Assembly: GCA_022984795.1 (NCBI GenBank) | Contig: JALIHJ010000050.1 | Span: forward strand, 62,001 to 126,000 | Length of the DNA stretch: 64,000 nt | Reading direction: 5' to 3' | Source: Fabrea salina | Lineage: Eukaryota; Ciliophora; Heterotrichea; Heterotrichida; Fabreidae | Shown: one piece after another, positions 26,752 to 34,956 of the stretch | Layout: each line of letters begins with the position of its first letter | Numbering within the stretch: the stretch's first letter is position 1 | Translations under genes and position numbers: made by a program | Notes under the pieces: generated by a model | What the model was told of the DNA's origin: nothing | The model's database searches: none | Seen by the model: only the letters and a program-made list of their open reading frames with translations

Positions 26752-28124
26752 TAATTAAATATAGAGTTCCCAGCACGGGCTAAATTAGAGAACTGGCTTC
26801 CTTTAGGGTACCTTTGCCCAGGAATAGAAACTGGAGTGTTTATTCCTATAGGGTTGACTATGGGATCGTGCTTGCGGGTGTCCACTGTATTCATGTAGTT
26901 AAAGCTTTTGTTGTGCTTTTCTGCTTCTCGATTGCTTACAAAATCTTTGTCCCTTATAACGTCAATAGGGCTCTGGCGTCCCCTGAGGTTTTTACTGGAC
27001 ATGTAGACTCTTTGGAAGTTGTGCTTGTAAGGAGACTCTGAGTTGTGGGCTCCAGGAACTCCTGGAAAGGCTACAGTTCTTTTGAGTTCTACGCTTTTGA
27101 GTACGTTTTTGTGAAGGTCCCTTTCTCTATGGTCCATCATCTCAGGCGAGTTCTTGCTGTTTTCTGATAGCTGCTTGTCGTATATTTCTTTTAGCTTTTG
27201 CTGTTCTTTTAGTCTTTGTTCATGAATTTTCCTCTGCTGGACTTCGTTTTCTTGTGCTATCCACTTAGCTCTTTCCAGGTACCTTTTATTTTCGGTAATT
27301 TCGGCTTCTTTTTGTTTTCTTTTGATTTGGATTTGTTTGTCGAGTTCAGCTCTGATTTCGTGGATGGCTTTGGCTCTTCTTTCTTGTTCGAGTTTTTCAA
27401 TGTAAGCTTCTTTTTCTTTAGCGCGTTTGTCCCACTCTTCGTGTCTTTTAAGTATTTTAAACTTTTTTTCGTTTTCGACTTCATCAAAGTTCTTAAAGTT
27501 GACAGTGCCTAGGCTTTTGCGTTTGAGTCTGTCATCGTAAAACTGTCTGAAAGAGTTCTCTCTGGCTTTCATTTGTTCAATGTTTTTGTTGATCATTTCT
27601 CTTTCTTTTTCTTTTTCTTTTAAAGCTTGTTCTTTTTCTCTTTGCTTTTGGAGGTCGCGTTCTTTCATGGCGTTTCTTTGCATTTGCTTGACTTGGTCTG
27701 CGTAGGCTCTTTGGCGGTTGGATTCTTCAGTTATTTGGTTTTCTATCTTTTTTTGGTAGTCTTTTTCGGTCTTTTGGTAGTGTTCTTTTTCGTTGCGCAT
27801 TCTTAACTGCCTGGTTTGGGAGGCTTGCTTGTACTCTTCTGAGAATATTTTTTGGAGTTGTCTCTGGTGTTCTTTTTGCTTTTCGTAAACTTCACAAGCT
27901 GCTCGTTCTTTGGCTTGGAACATTTCGCGTTCTCTGAGGTTGTTCATGTAGTTCCGTTGTGAGTTTTGGAATTTCTCTCTGAGTTGGTCGTCGAGTTCTT
28001 TCTTGTATATTTCTTTCGATAGCTTCCTGAGTCTGCTTTCTTCTTCTTGAAGGGCTTCGTTGTTTTTCGCCTGGGCTTCAATTAAAGTACCCCAGTTTCC
28101 TTCTTTTTCGTATCGTTTAGTCAT
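26751..28124 (-). CDS. TPH-like axonemal coiled-coil protein
   Basis: The protein has 457 residues. Residues about 20-320 are highly charged helix rich in Glu, Lys, Gln and Arg (QKQREKEQALKEKEKEREMI), like trichohyalin-plectin-homology proteins that line doublet microtubules (the CFAP45/CFAP53/MNS1 class). The C-terminal ~120 residues are Asn, Pro and Ser-rich (DPIVNPIGINTPVSIPGQRY), as in ciliate cortical or axonemal proteins. The subfamily cannot be decided. It is divergent from the sorting nexin, with only 9 nt between start codons. Its TAA overlaps the next ATG. Confidence 0.7.
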   Translation of the reverse strand: MTKRYEKEGNWGTLIEAQAKNNEALQEEESRLRKLSKEIYKKELDDQLREKFQNSQRNYMNNLREREMFQAKERAACEVYEKQKEHQRQLQKIFSEEYKQASQTRQLRMRNEKEHYQKTEKDYQKKIENQITEESNRQRAYADQVKQMQRNAMKERDLQKQREKEQALKEKEKEREMINKNIEQMKARENSFRQFYDDRLKRKSLGTVNFKNFDEVENEKKFKILKRHEEWDKRAKEKEAYIEKLEQERRAKAIHEIRAELDKQIQIKRKQKEAEITENKRYLERAKWIAQENEVQQRKIHEQRLKEQQKLKEIYDKQLSENSKNSPEMMDHRERDLHKNVLKSVELKRTVAFPGVPGAHNSESPYKHNFQRVYMSSKNLRGRQSPIDVIRDKDFVSNREAEKHNKSFNYMNTVDTRKHDPIVNPIGINTPVSIPGQRYPKGSQFSNLARAGNSIFN

Positions 28125-28133
28125 TGTTTATAA

Positions 28134-29417
28134 ATGAACCAAAAGTGTCTGACAAAAGAAATGTCTGAAGATCACAGTTTGAACAGCAGTGTATATCATT
28201 CAGCCTTAAACCCTGAGTTCACTTCAAATGTCCAATTGGGTTCACAACCTGAGTTAGAAATTCCTAAGTGCAGTATGTGGGAGTCTCTAGACCTTATGCA
28301 CACTCCTCTGACAGTTCCTGAAGAAAAGCCACTTTCTCCGCCTACCTTGTCACCTGAGTTCTCGTCAGAAGAACTCCCTATTAAGGTAGAGACTCCAACT
28401 TTGGTTTCACAAGGATTTTGGGGATGCAAGTCTTACTACCTTTACACTATCAAGTCCCAAAAAAACACTGTGAAAAGAAGATACAGGGACTTTGAGTGGC
28501 TAGAAACCTTGCTGAGACAAAAGCACCAAGGACTAGGAGTGCCTCTTCTTCCTCCTAAGCAGTTGATCAAGTGGGTAGACAAATCTTTTTTGGAAGAGCG
28601 CAGGGCCGAAATGCAGAAGTTCTTAGAAATACTTACAAAACACCCCCAGTTGAAGAACTCCCCCGAACTTAACTTTTTCCTAACCTGTCCTGACCAGACC
28701 TTTAAAGACCAAAAACAAAATATGGAAGAACCCACTCAAACTTTCCAGTTCGAAAACTACGAAGACGCTTACGACCAAATCCTAAGCAAAGTCCAAAGCA
28801 GACTTGAAAACTGCTTAGAAGTAAAAATCCTTCCTTCTACCAAAAACATAGTTAAAATAGACAGAGCACTAGACTTCCTCAGCTATCCGGTTGAAAACTT
28901 AGTAGAGTCTTTTGCAAACTGGACTGTTACTCAAAACAAAACTATGCTGGCTTTTTCAGAACTCTGTGTAAGTGACTCTAAACTTTGCAACTCTTTGTTA
29001 CAAGAGTTCAAGCACCTTTACAACTTTTTTAAGAAAAGACTGAGTAGCCTTAACATAGAAGTTAAAGAAGAACTTATAAAACTCCAAGGAATGAAACAGT
29101 CTATAAACAGTTACAAACACAAGATTTCTAAGTTTGCCGAAGTAGAAACCTTGCTTCACAGAAAGCAAAACAAACCTCAGAATTCGCTAGAATTAAACAG
29201 TGTCAAATTAACTAAGAAAGACCTAAACTCCATACAAACACAAATTAATCAAATAGAAGAAAAGATAAGTAGCGACTATAAGTGGTACACTCAAGACAGA
29301 ACCTCCCACTTAAAAAGCACACTGAAAAGCATAGTAAGTTTCCAGACTGAAGCCTGTGAAAAAGAAGAAAAGTTTTGGCTTGAAAAAAAACACTGTAACT
29401 ATACTAAACATTCATAA
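28134..29417 (+). CDS. Sorting nexin, PX plus BAR-like domain
   Basis: The protein has 427 residues. A PX domain lies at about 90-185: YYLYTIKSQKNTVKRRYRDF, EWLETLLRQKHQGLGVPLLP, and RRAEMQKFLEILTKHPQL. The RRYRDF and the basic/Pro loop bind phosphatidylinositol-3-phosphate. The remaining ~240 residues are helical and fit a BAR dimer, giving the SNX1/2/4-like endosomal sorting class. The N-terminal ~85 residues are acidic and disordered. The stop region overlaps the stop of the convergent gene by 6 nt. Confidence 0.88.
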   Translation: MNQKCLTKEMSEDHSLNSSVYHSALNPEFTSNVQLGSQPELEIPKCSMWESLDLMHTPLTVPEEKPLSPPTLSPEFSSEELPIKVETPTLVSQGFWGCKSYYLYTIKSQKNTVKRRYRDFEWLETLLRQKHQGLGVPLLPPKQLIKWVDKSFLEERRAEMQKFLEILTKHPQLKNSPELNFFLTCPDQTFKDQKQNMEEPTQTFQFENYEDAYDQILSKVQSRLENCLEVKILPSTKNIVKIDRALDFLSYPVENLVESFANWTVTQNKTMLAFSELCVSDSKLCNSLLQEFKHLYNFFKKRLSSLNIEVKEELIKLQGMKQSINSYKHKISKFAEVETLLHRKQNKPQNSLELNSVKLTKKDLNSIQTQINQIEEKISSDYKWYTQDRTSHLKSTLKSIVSFQTEACEKEEKFWLEKKHCNYTKHS

Positions 29418-30368
29418 CTTCTTAGCCTTAATAGTTCTGAAGGATTTCATTAGAAAGTCAAGTTTAGGTTTGAACTTGACTTCGTTCACAGGGTTGTTTT
29501 CTTGGTAAATAGGACCTCTGCTGGTGTTGATCATAAACAGCTTATCCGTTGGGAGTTCAAAGTTAGAGTCACAAGAGATTCTAGGAGGTCTAGGAGTCTT
29601 GGCTTTAGGCACAGGCCTAGGTTCGGGTTTGGAAGACCTGTAGAGTCTTTCGTAAACATTCCTATTTCGGCCCTTTTTAGCTAACTTAGCTGAAGCAACG
29701 TTTATAGTAGGTTTTTGTTCAGGGGTTTGGACTTCTGTTTCTTTTTTGACTTGGTAAAGTCTCAGAAAAGTGGGTGTTTCGCTTCTTCTTTTGGCCATTT
29801 TGTTGGAGGTTGGGCAGATAGTAGGTTTGGGGGACAACTCTTCTAGTTCTTGTTTTTCTTTTTCTTTTAAAAGACGGTTTTTTTCTTCTTGGCGTCTTTT
29901 TTCCCACTTGTACATTTGTTCAACGAACTGGTCGGGAGTCCGAGTTTTGCCACGGGCACTTAGTGGTTTGGTTTCTGGGGAATCTTGGTTTTTTTGGGAG
30001 TTGATTCTTAGAGACTTCATGTGGTCGTCTTTGACTTTGATGACTTGTTCTAGTCTTTGGTACAAAGGGGGTACTTTTCCTGAGTACCTTTTTGAGTTAG
30101 GGCTTATTTTGGGTTTTTCTTGTAAAGCTGTGATTTCGTTAAGGAACTTTTCTTTTTTCCTTTCTTCTAGTTTAGAGTGTTTTTTGTTTTCTAAGGCTTG
30201 CATTCTTTGGAGCGTGGTTTCGTGGAACTTAATTGGCTTTTTTGTGGGGGACTTCGGGTGTTTAACTTTGTTTAGTGCTGTTTGCAGAGCGGTTAGGTCG
30301 TTTTGGTTTTCAATGAACTGTTCTTTAAGTAGCACGTGACTGAGTCTTGCAAGTACATCTGACTCCAT
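29412..30368 (-). CDS. Charged protein with three PxI..S..(E/Q)RL(Y) repeats
   Basis: The protein has 318 residues from MESDVLARL; the frame extends upstream only through a TTG. Three repeats of one motif are visible: PKISPNSKRYSGKVPPLYQR, PTICPTSNKMAKRRSETPTF (ending LRLY) and PTINVASAKLAKKGRNRNVY (ending ERLY). Charged helices lie between them. I know this pattern from ciliate cortical or ciliary proteins but cannot name the family. This is the only gene here that stops with TGA. It convergently overlaps the sorting nexin stop, and its start is 20 nt from the divergent ARH gene. Confidence 0.65.
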   Translation of the reverse strand: MESDVLARLSHVLLKEQFIENQNDLTALQTALNKVKHPKSPTKKPIKFHETTLQRMQALENKKHSKLEERKKEKFLNEITALQEKPKISPNSKRYSGKVPPLYQRLEQVIKVKDDHMKSLRINSQKNQDSPETKPLSARGKTRTPDQFVEQMYKWEKRRQEEKNRLLKEKEKQELEELSPKPTICPTSNKMAKRRSETPTFLRLYQVKKETEVQTPEQKPTINVASAKLAKKGRNRNVYERLYRSSKPEPRPVPKAKTPRPPRISCDSNFELPTDKLFMINTSRGPIYQENNPVNEVKFKPKLDFLMKSFRTIKAKKL

Positions 30369-30388
30369 TTGGTCTTCGTTAAATTTCA

Positions 30389-31393
30389 ATGGAAGGCTTA
30401 AATGAAAGGTGCAAAGGAGCAATAGTAGGTGCCTGGGCAGGCGATGCTTTAGGTGCTTACTTAGAATTCAGGCATGGAATCACTCAAGCAGACGTAGAAA
30501 AAGCTTTGAGTCTTCCGGGCGGAGGCATGCACAAAGTAGGTCCTGGGCAAGTTACTGACGACGGAGAACTAACTTGTGCACTGATCCATGGACTGCTAAA
30601 GGGCAAAGGGACTTACAACCTTAACAGGATTGCAGCTGAGTACGGAAAGTGGATAGCTTCAAGGCCCTTTGACCTAGGAAACACCATTAGAAAGTCTTTG
30701 CCTAGAGCTAGCAATCTTTCCCAGCACCAAGCAGAAATGGTTAGGCGTGCTGCTAGAACTTCTCAGTCGCAAAGCAACGGGGGACTTATGCGGGCTTCGC
30801 CTCTTGCAGTCTTTTTAAGGCACTTAAGTCCTCAAGAAGTTATTCAAGCTGTGAGAGAAGAAGCTGTTTTAACTCATACTGACTCTACTATTGTGAGTGC
30901 TTGTTGCTTCTACGTGCTACTTATTGTTAACCTTATTAACGCACATGACCCTAGAAGTTCTTACTTGCAAGCAAAAGAAGCAATAAGTAGCTTTTGCAAT
31001 CCGGAGTTTTTTGAGTGGCTGGAGATGATAGAAGCAGAGTCCTGCAATTTGCCAGTAAACAGAAACTCTGGCTGGGGCAAAATAGCCTTGGTTTACTCTG
31101 TGAGGTTTTTGCTTGAAGGGAAAAGCTTTGAAGAAGCCATGAGAAGCATTTTGATTGAGGGTGGAGACACTGACACCAATGCTTGCATTTTAGGAGCACT
31201 TATAGGTGCAGCTAGGGGGCTCAGTGGGATCCCTGCTGAGTACACAGAGAAGGTTTTAACCTGGGAACCTAAAAAAGGAGGAATTAAAAGACCTTCTTGG
31301 TTAAGGCCTTCAGTTTGCTTTAGTTTGATTGAAGAACTAATTGGTATTGCCCCTGAGTCACTGAAACTAAAGGGATCCCAAGCGGAGTACTAG
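30389..31393 (+). CDS. ADP-ribosylglycohydrolase (ARH/DraG family)
   Basis: The protein has 334 residues. It begins with the family signature (CKGAIVGAWAGDALGAYLEF). The first metal site is GQVTDDGELT near residue 52, and the second is GGDTDTNACILGALIGA near residue 257. These Asp/Thr residues hold the two Mg2+ ions that catalyse removal of ADP-ribose from proteins or ADP-ribosyl compounds. Length and motif spacing are normal, so it is probably active. It is probably cytosolic or nuclear, as no signal peptide is seen. The substrate (Arg-, Ser- or other ADP-ribose) cannot be told from sequence. Stop is TAG. Confidence 0.92.
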   Translation: MEGLNERCKGAIVGAWAGDALGAYLEFRHGITQADVEKALSLPGGGMHKVGPGQVTDDGELTCALIHGLLKGKGTYNLNRIAAEYGKWIASRPFDLGNTIRKSLPRASNLSQHQAEMVRRAARTSQSQSNGGLMRASPLAVFLRHLSPQEVIQAVREEAVLTHTDSTIVSACCFYVLLIVNLINAHDPRSSYLQAKEAISSFCNPEFFEWLEMIEAESCNLPVNRNSGWGKIALVYSVRFLLEGKSFEEAMRSILIEGGDTDTNACILGALIGAARGLSGIPAEYTEKVLTWEPKKGGIKRPSWLRPSVCFSLIEELIGIAPESLKLKGSQAEY

Positions 31394-31448
31394 TTTCTTT
31401 CAGACTTTAAATATTAGTAACTAATGTTTCCATTTATTAGAATCAGTT

Positions 31449-32651
31449 ATGAGCATTGAGAAATCGCCTGCTTGGAGCATTGCTGGAAAGCACTCTCCTG
31501 AAAAAGCCCAGAAACAACCCGGCCCTGGCGCCTACACTGCTTCTAACGCAGTTTTTAAAAGAGTCCCTAGCTACACCTTGTCAAAATCTTCACGTTACTC
31601 ATCATCTAACAAAATACACCCCGGCCCTGCTGACTATAACCCTTCTAACCAGTATAAAACCTACTCCACTTACATGGGATCTTCTATACGCCTACCAATT
31701 AAGGTAAGCAATAAAAACCCCGGGCCAGCTGATTACACTCCAAGAGTGTCTACTGCGCAGACTCCTAACTACTCTATGAGAGGTCGTCCGAATACAAACC
31801 GCATTGACACCTCGCCAGACCCCCAGTCCTACGAAGTTAGGTTTGTGGAAAAGAGGAGTTCAAGCACTGTGTTTGGTAGGTGCAGAAGAGACACTGACCC
31901 TTCTAAGAAAGAACCTATTCCAGGCCCAGGCAACTACGAAAGCCAAACTCCAGGAGAAACCAAAGGTCACAAGTTCGGGTCCTCCAGCAGACTCAAGGTC
32001 ATTAAGTCAGCAGCCCCAGGTCCAGGTTCTTATGAAGTTCCTGAGCTCAAAGATTCAAGGTGTTTTTCCATGTCTGCACGCAAAGGTGAACTTTGGAAAG
32101 TTGAAAAAATACCTGGACCTGGCGACTACAACACCGAACAAAAGCCCCCCACTAGGTACGCTTACTCTGTAGGGCGCTCTGCAAGGATCACTGAAAACAA
32201 AGACCACTCTCCAGGACCTGGTGCTTACAATGCGTCCGATAACTACAAAACAACAGGCAGTGGAAAATTCTCAGTGTCCAAAAGAGTCACAGCAAACTAC
32301 TACAAGGACACTCCTGCTCCTGGGCAGTATAACTCAGACACCTCAGCAAAGAGTCCAGCTTACACCTTAGGAAAACGTTATTTAAGAAATAAACTTACCT
32401 CTGTGCCTGGCCCTGGCCAATATGATAATTCAGTTCCGCAAAAGAAGCCTGGCTCTTCCTTTACTAAAAGCGAGCGTTTTGACAAGCAGTTAAAAAACAA
32501 CTTAGCTTATAAAACAGGGCCAGGTGACTACGAACCTAAACACGGATTCAACTCTACAAACTACAGCTTCAACAAGTCAAAAACTGTAGGCAAAAAGGTT
32601 TCAGGGCCTGGTCCAGGTTCGTACAACATTAAGTCTATAATCGGAATTTAG
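31449..32651 (+). CDS. SHIPPO-repeat (ODF3/CIMAP-like) microtubule protein
   Basis: The protein has 400 residues built from about ten or more PGPGxY repeats (for example PGPGAYTASN, PGPADYNPSN, PGPGNYES, PGPGSYEV). Such repeats occur in ODF3/CIMAP proteins of sperm tails and in cilium- and cortex-associated proteins of protists, where they bind along microtubules. Between repeats the sequence is Ser, Lys and Tyr-rich. The stop TAG is followed in frame by TAA and then, in the same frame, by the ATG of the next gene. Confidence 0.9.
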   Translation: MSIEKSPAWSIAGKHSPEKAQKQPGPGAYTASNAVFKRVPSYTLSKSSRYSSSNKIHPGPADYNPSNQYKTYSTYMGSSIRLPIKVSNKNPGPADYTPRVSTAQTPNYSMRGRPNTNRIDTSPDPQSYEVRFVEKRSSSTVFGRCRRDTDPSKKEPIPGPGNYESQTPGETKGHKFGSSSRLKVIKSAAPGPGSYEVPELKDSRCFSMSARKGELWKVEKIPGPGDYNTEQKPPTRYAYSVGRSARITENKDHSPGPGAYNASDNYKTTGSGKFSVSKRVTANYYKDTPAPGQYNSDTSAKSPAYTLGKRYLRNKLTSVPGPGQYDNSVPQKKPGSSFTKSERFDKQLKNNLAYKTGPGDYEPKHGFNSTNYSFNKSKTVGKKVSGPGPGSYNIKSIIGI

Positions 32652-32654
32652 TAA

Positions 32655-33815
32655 ATGGTTAGTTTGACAGAAAGACTTCAACTTCTCTGCAAGTCTGCTT
32701 TGTGGCGTATTGAGTCGGACAACTTCAAAGAAGCTATTAAAGAACTGACTCAGTGCCAAAGCGTAGTGGAGGCAAATGATGCTTTTGTTTACTTCAACTT
32801 TTTAGTTTTTGTTCAATGCAACTTAAGTTATTGCTACTACAGACTAGGAAAAACCCTGGAAGCCTCTGAGGCTTTGAATTATCTTAACTCAAAAAGTCAA
32901 GTACTAGAAACTCATTCTTCCAAACAACTCAAAGTCCAACTCCACAGAAGCTACTACATGAGCATAGTGAATCTTCAAATTAGCAACTTGATGTGTGAAA
33001 CCGGAAACCATATTGGAGCTTACCAAAAAGCCAGAGCTTGTTTAAGCATGGCAGAGTTCCTGATTTCTGGGGCTGTCAAAGCTTATAAACTTGAAGTTGC
33101 TAAAATCAATTCTTTAAAATCCAGAAAGTCTATAGAAAAACAAGTCAACTCTACAAGTATATACCAGAAAACAGTTCCTTTACTGAAAACCCTACTAAGT
33201 TTTATTAGGTCAGGGAAGTTTCCTGACTCAAACACTGCAACTATAAGGTCTTTACTAGGACTAAGATCCTATCCACAGTGGACTCACTCAATGTCTTTGT
33301 ATGAGCTCACTAAAATCAAACCTGTTTCTTTAGAAGAACTCAAAACACCCAAAACCCTTTCCAACGAGTTTTCAAAGAACTACACCGTTTTAAAAGTAGG
33401 TATTATTTGTGCAGGGTTGCTAAGTTCCTGTTTAGAACTTAAGCACGCAAAACTAAACAGCACTCTTAGTTACTCCAAAAAAGAACTCCAAACCATGACT
33501 AGTAAAGCTTTAAAGCTAATTAAGTGCTTTTTCCCCCCTGAAAGTCCTTTAAGGGTAGAAATCACTAAACTCGCCAGAGAAGAGTTAGTTGAAAAAACCC
33601 ATATGAGTCTTTGTAAACTCCCTGTCATCAAAGAAAAACCTATCAAGAAAAACAAACCAAGTCCTTCAAGAGGAAGCAGCACACACAGACCCAAATCCAA
33701 CCCCAAAGCTGTTCAGTCGCCTTTAATAACTAGAAGAGAAGCAAACTTTGCTTTGAACAGACTATCCATCAGCAAGAAAAACTCTTTAACTCCCTATGAC
33801 CCACGTAACTTGTAA
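32655..33815 (+). CDS. Helical, possibly TPR-like protein of unknown function
   Basis: The protein has 386 residues. The first ~150 look like paired TPR-type helices (FVYFNFLVFVQCNLSYCYYR, then LGKTLEASEALNYLN; later GAYQKARACLSMAEFLI). The rest is helical, with a basic disordered tail. The family is not recognised. The ATG follows the SHIPPO gene's TAG after only 3 nt (which read TAA). The close pairing with an axonemal gene could hint at a shared setting, but this is weak. Confidence 0.7.
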   Translation: MVSLTERLQLLCKSALWRIESDNFKEAIKELTQCQSVVEANDAFVYFNFLVFVQCNLSYCYYRLGKTLEASEALNYLNSKSQVLETHSSKQLKVQLHRSYYMSIVNLQISNLMCETGNHIGAYQKARACLSMAEFLISGAVKAYKLEVAKINSLKSRKSIEKQVNSTSIYQKTVPLLKTLLSFIRSGKFPDSNTATIRSLLGLRSYPQWTHSMSLYELTKIKPVSLEELKTPKTLSNEFSKNYTVLKVGIICAGLLSSCLELKHAKLNSTLSYSKKELQTMTSKALKLIKCFFPPESPLRVEITKLAREELVEKTHMSLCKLPVIKEKPIKKNKPSPSRGSSTHRPKSNPKAVQSPLITRREANFALNRLSISKKNSLTPYDPRNL

Positions 33816-33820
33816 TTATA

Positions 33821-34576
33821 ATGGTGCTTGCGATCTTAATCAGTGCAGTTTGTGTGCTGGCCGAACCTAACTCTGAAAGAGCCCTTAACTACGTTAATTC
33901 TTTGTTCAAGCAACAAGTAAGCGGAAGTCAGTCAGAACTTTACCAAGAGTGGATTAACCTTTACCAAGACTCCCAAGTAGTGAACGGAATCAACTACAAA
34001 ATTGTAAGTGTGTGGAACAACACACTCAGCAACCAGTTAGAACTTCACTTTGTAGAATACTTCAACAACTTCAACAACACCCAAATGGAAATTCTGAACC
34101 ACAGCAACCCTTACTTTTTAAAAGCAAACTTAGAAGAAACCCAAGAACTCAAAGCACAAATAGGCAAGCAAATACAAAAGCACCCTAGAAAGTTTAAAAT
34201 CGAAAACTCAGAAGTCCAGAAAGTCTCTGTAAACCCTTTCCAAGGAATAGGTAAGCAAGAACAAGGCCCACTAGAGTTCACTCTTGAAAAGTACTACTTG
34301 TCTTCTTCAGATGCTTTTTACGAAGTCTACAGAACTACCAACAACACCTTAACTTACTTCAACTACACCTTTAAAGAAAAGCTTCAGAGTTCCAGCCAAG
34401 AACCAGTAAAAACTAACGCTGCAGTTTTTGTAACATTCATTCTGACCTTTTTAGCTAGTTGTTTGCTGACTTACTTTGCAGCTTACGTTTACTGGGCAAA
34501 GAAGCACACTTTTCCTTTTGTAAAAATGAACGAAGAAAAACGCCCTATAGGTTACGACATAAGGGAAATAAGTTAA
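33821..34576 (+). CDS. Single-pass type I membrane protein
   Basis: The protein has 251 residues. A signal peptide (MVLAILISAVCVLA) leads into a ~190-residue lumenal or extracellular part with several Asn-x-Ser/Thr sites. Near residue 200 lies one membrane helix (AAVFVTFILTFLASCLLTYF). A ~30-residue cytoplasmic tail ends KRPIGYDIREIS. No cysteine pattern or known domain is seen. The start is 5 nt after the previous TAA. Confidence 0.7.
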   Translation: MVLAILISAVCVLAEPNSERALNYVNSLFKQQVSGSQSELYQEWINLYQDSQVVNGINYKIVSVWNNTLSNQLELHFVEYFNNFNNTQMEILNHSNPYFLKANLEETQELKAQIGKQIQKHPRKFKIENSEVQKVSVNPFQGIGKQEQGPLEFTLEKYYLSSSDAFYEVYRTTNNTLTYFNYTFKEKLQSSSQEPVKTNAAVFVTFILTFLASCLLTYFAAYVYWAKKHTFPFVKMNEEKRPIGYDIREIS

Positions 34577-34580
34577 CATG

Positions 34581-34946
34581 TTACTTAGCAGCCTTTAATA
34601 AGTGCTTGATGTTCCTTACTGCTTTTCCAACCTTTTTGTTGGCAGAGTTAACCTCTGACTCAATAACCTTGTTTTCGTGCGACTTAGTGTTCAGCGACTC
34701 AAGTTTTTGTACAGTGGGTCTTCTTTTGTAAAGCGAGGGCTCTTTGGGTGGTTCGTAAAACCTAGACTTGAGTCCAGCGTTTAGGTGCGAGTCTGAGCGG
34801 CGCCCCTTCCTTATTCGGGAGTCTAAAGCTTGTCTTTGCTTTTTTAATTTAGAAACCAAAACTTGACTTTTCAATAGGGTATCAGAACCTGGTAATTTTT
34901 GTTCTTCTGATTTAAGCCTATTTCTTTCATTCCGACTAAAATTCAT
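34581..34946 (-). CDS. Small basic protein of unknown function
   Basis: The protein has 121 residues, strongly basic (Lys/Arg), with helical ends and a Pro-rich middle (RFYEPPKEPSLYKRRPTVQK). No domain is recognised. It is convergent with the type I membrane protein gene (4 nt between stops) and lies 10 nt after CPSF2 on the same strand. Confidence 0.55.
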   Translation of the reverse strand: MNFSRNERNRLKSEEQKLPGSDTLLKSQVLVSKLKKQRQALDSRIRKGRRSDSHLNAGLKSRFYEPPKEPSLYKRRPTVQKLESLNTKSHENKVIESEVNSANKKVGKAVRNIKHLLKAAK

Positions 34947-34956
34947 TATTAGTTAT

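Noticed and set aside
29412-30368. TGA read as tryptophan.
   Set aside because: Continuation would run antisense through the sorting nexin with no sensible protein, and no other gene needs TGA as a sense codon.
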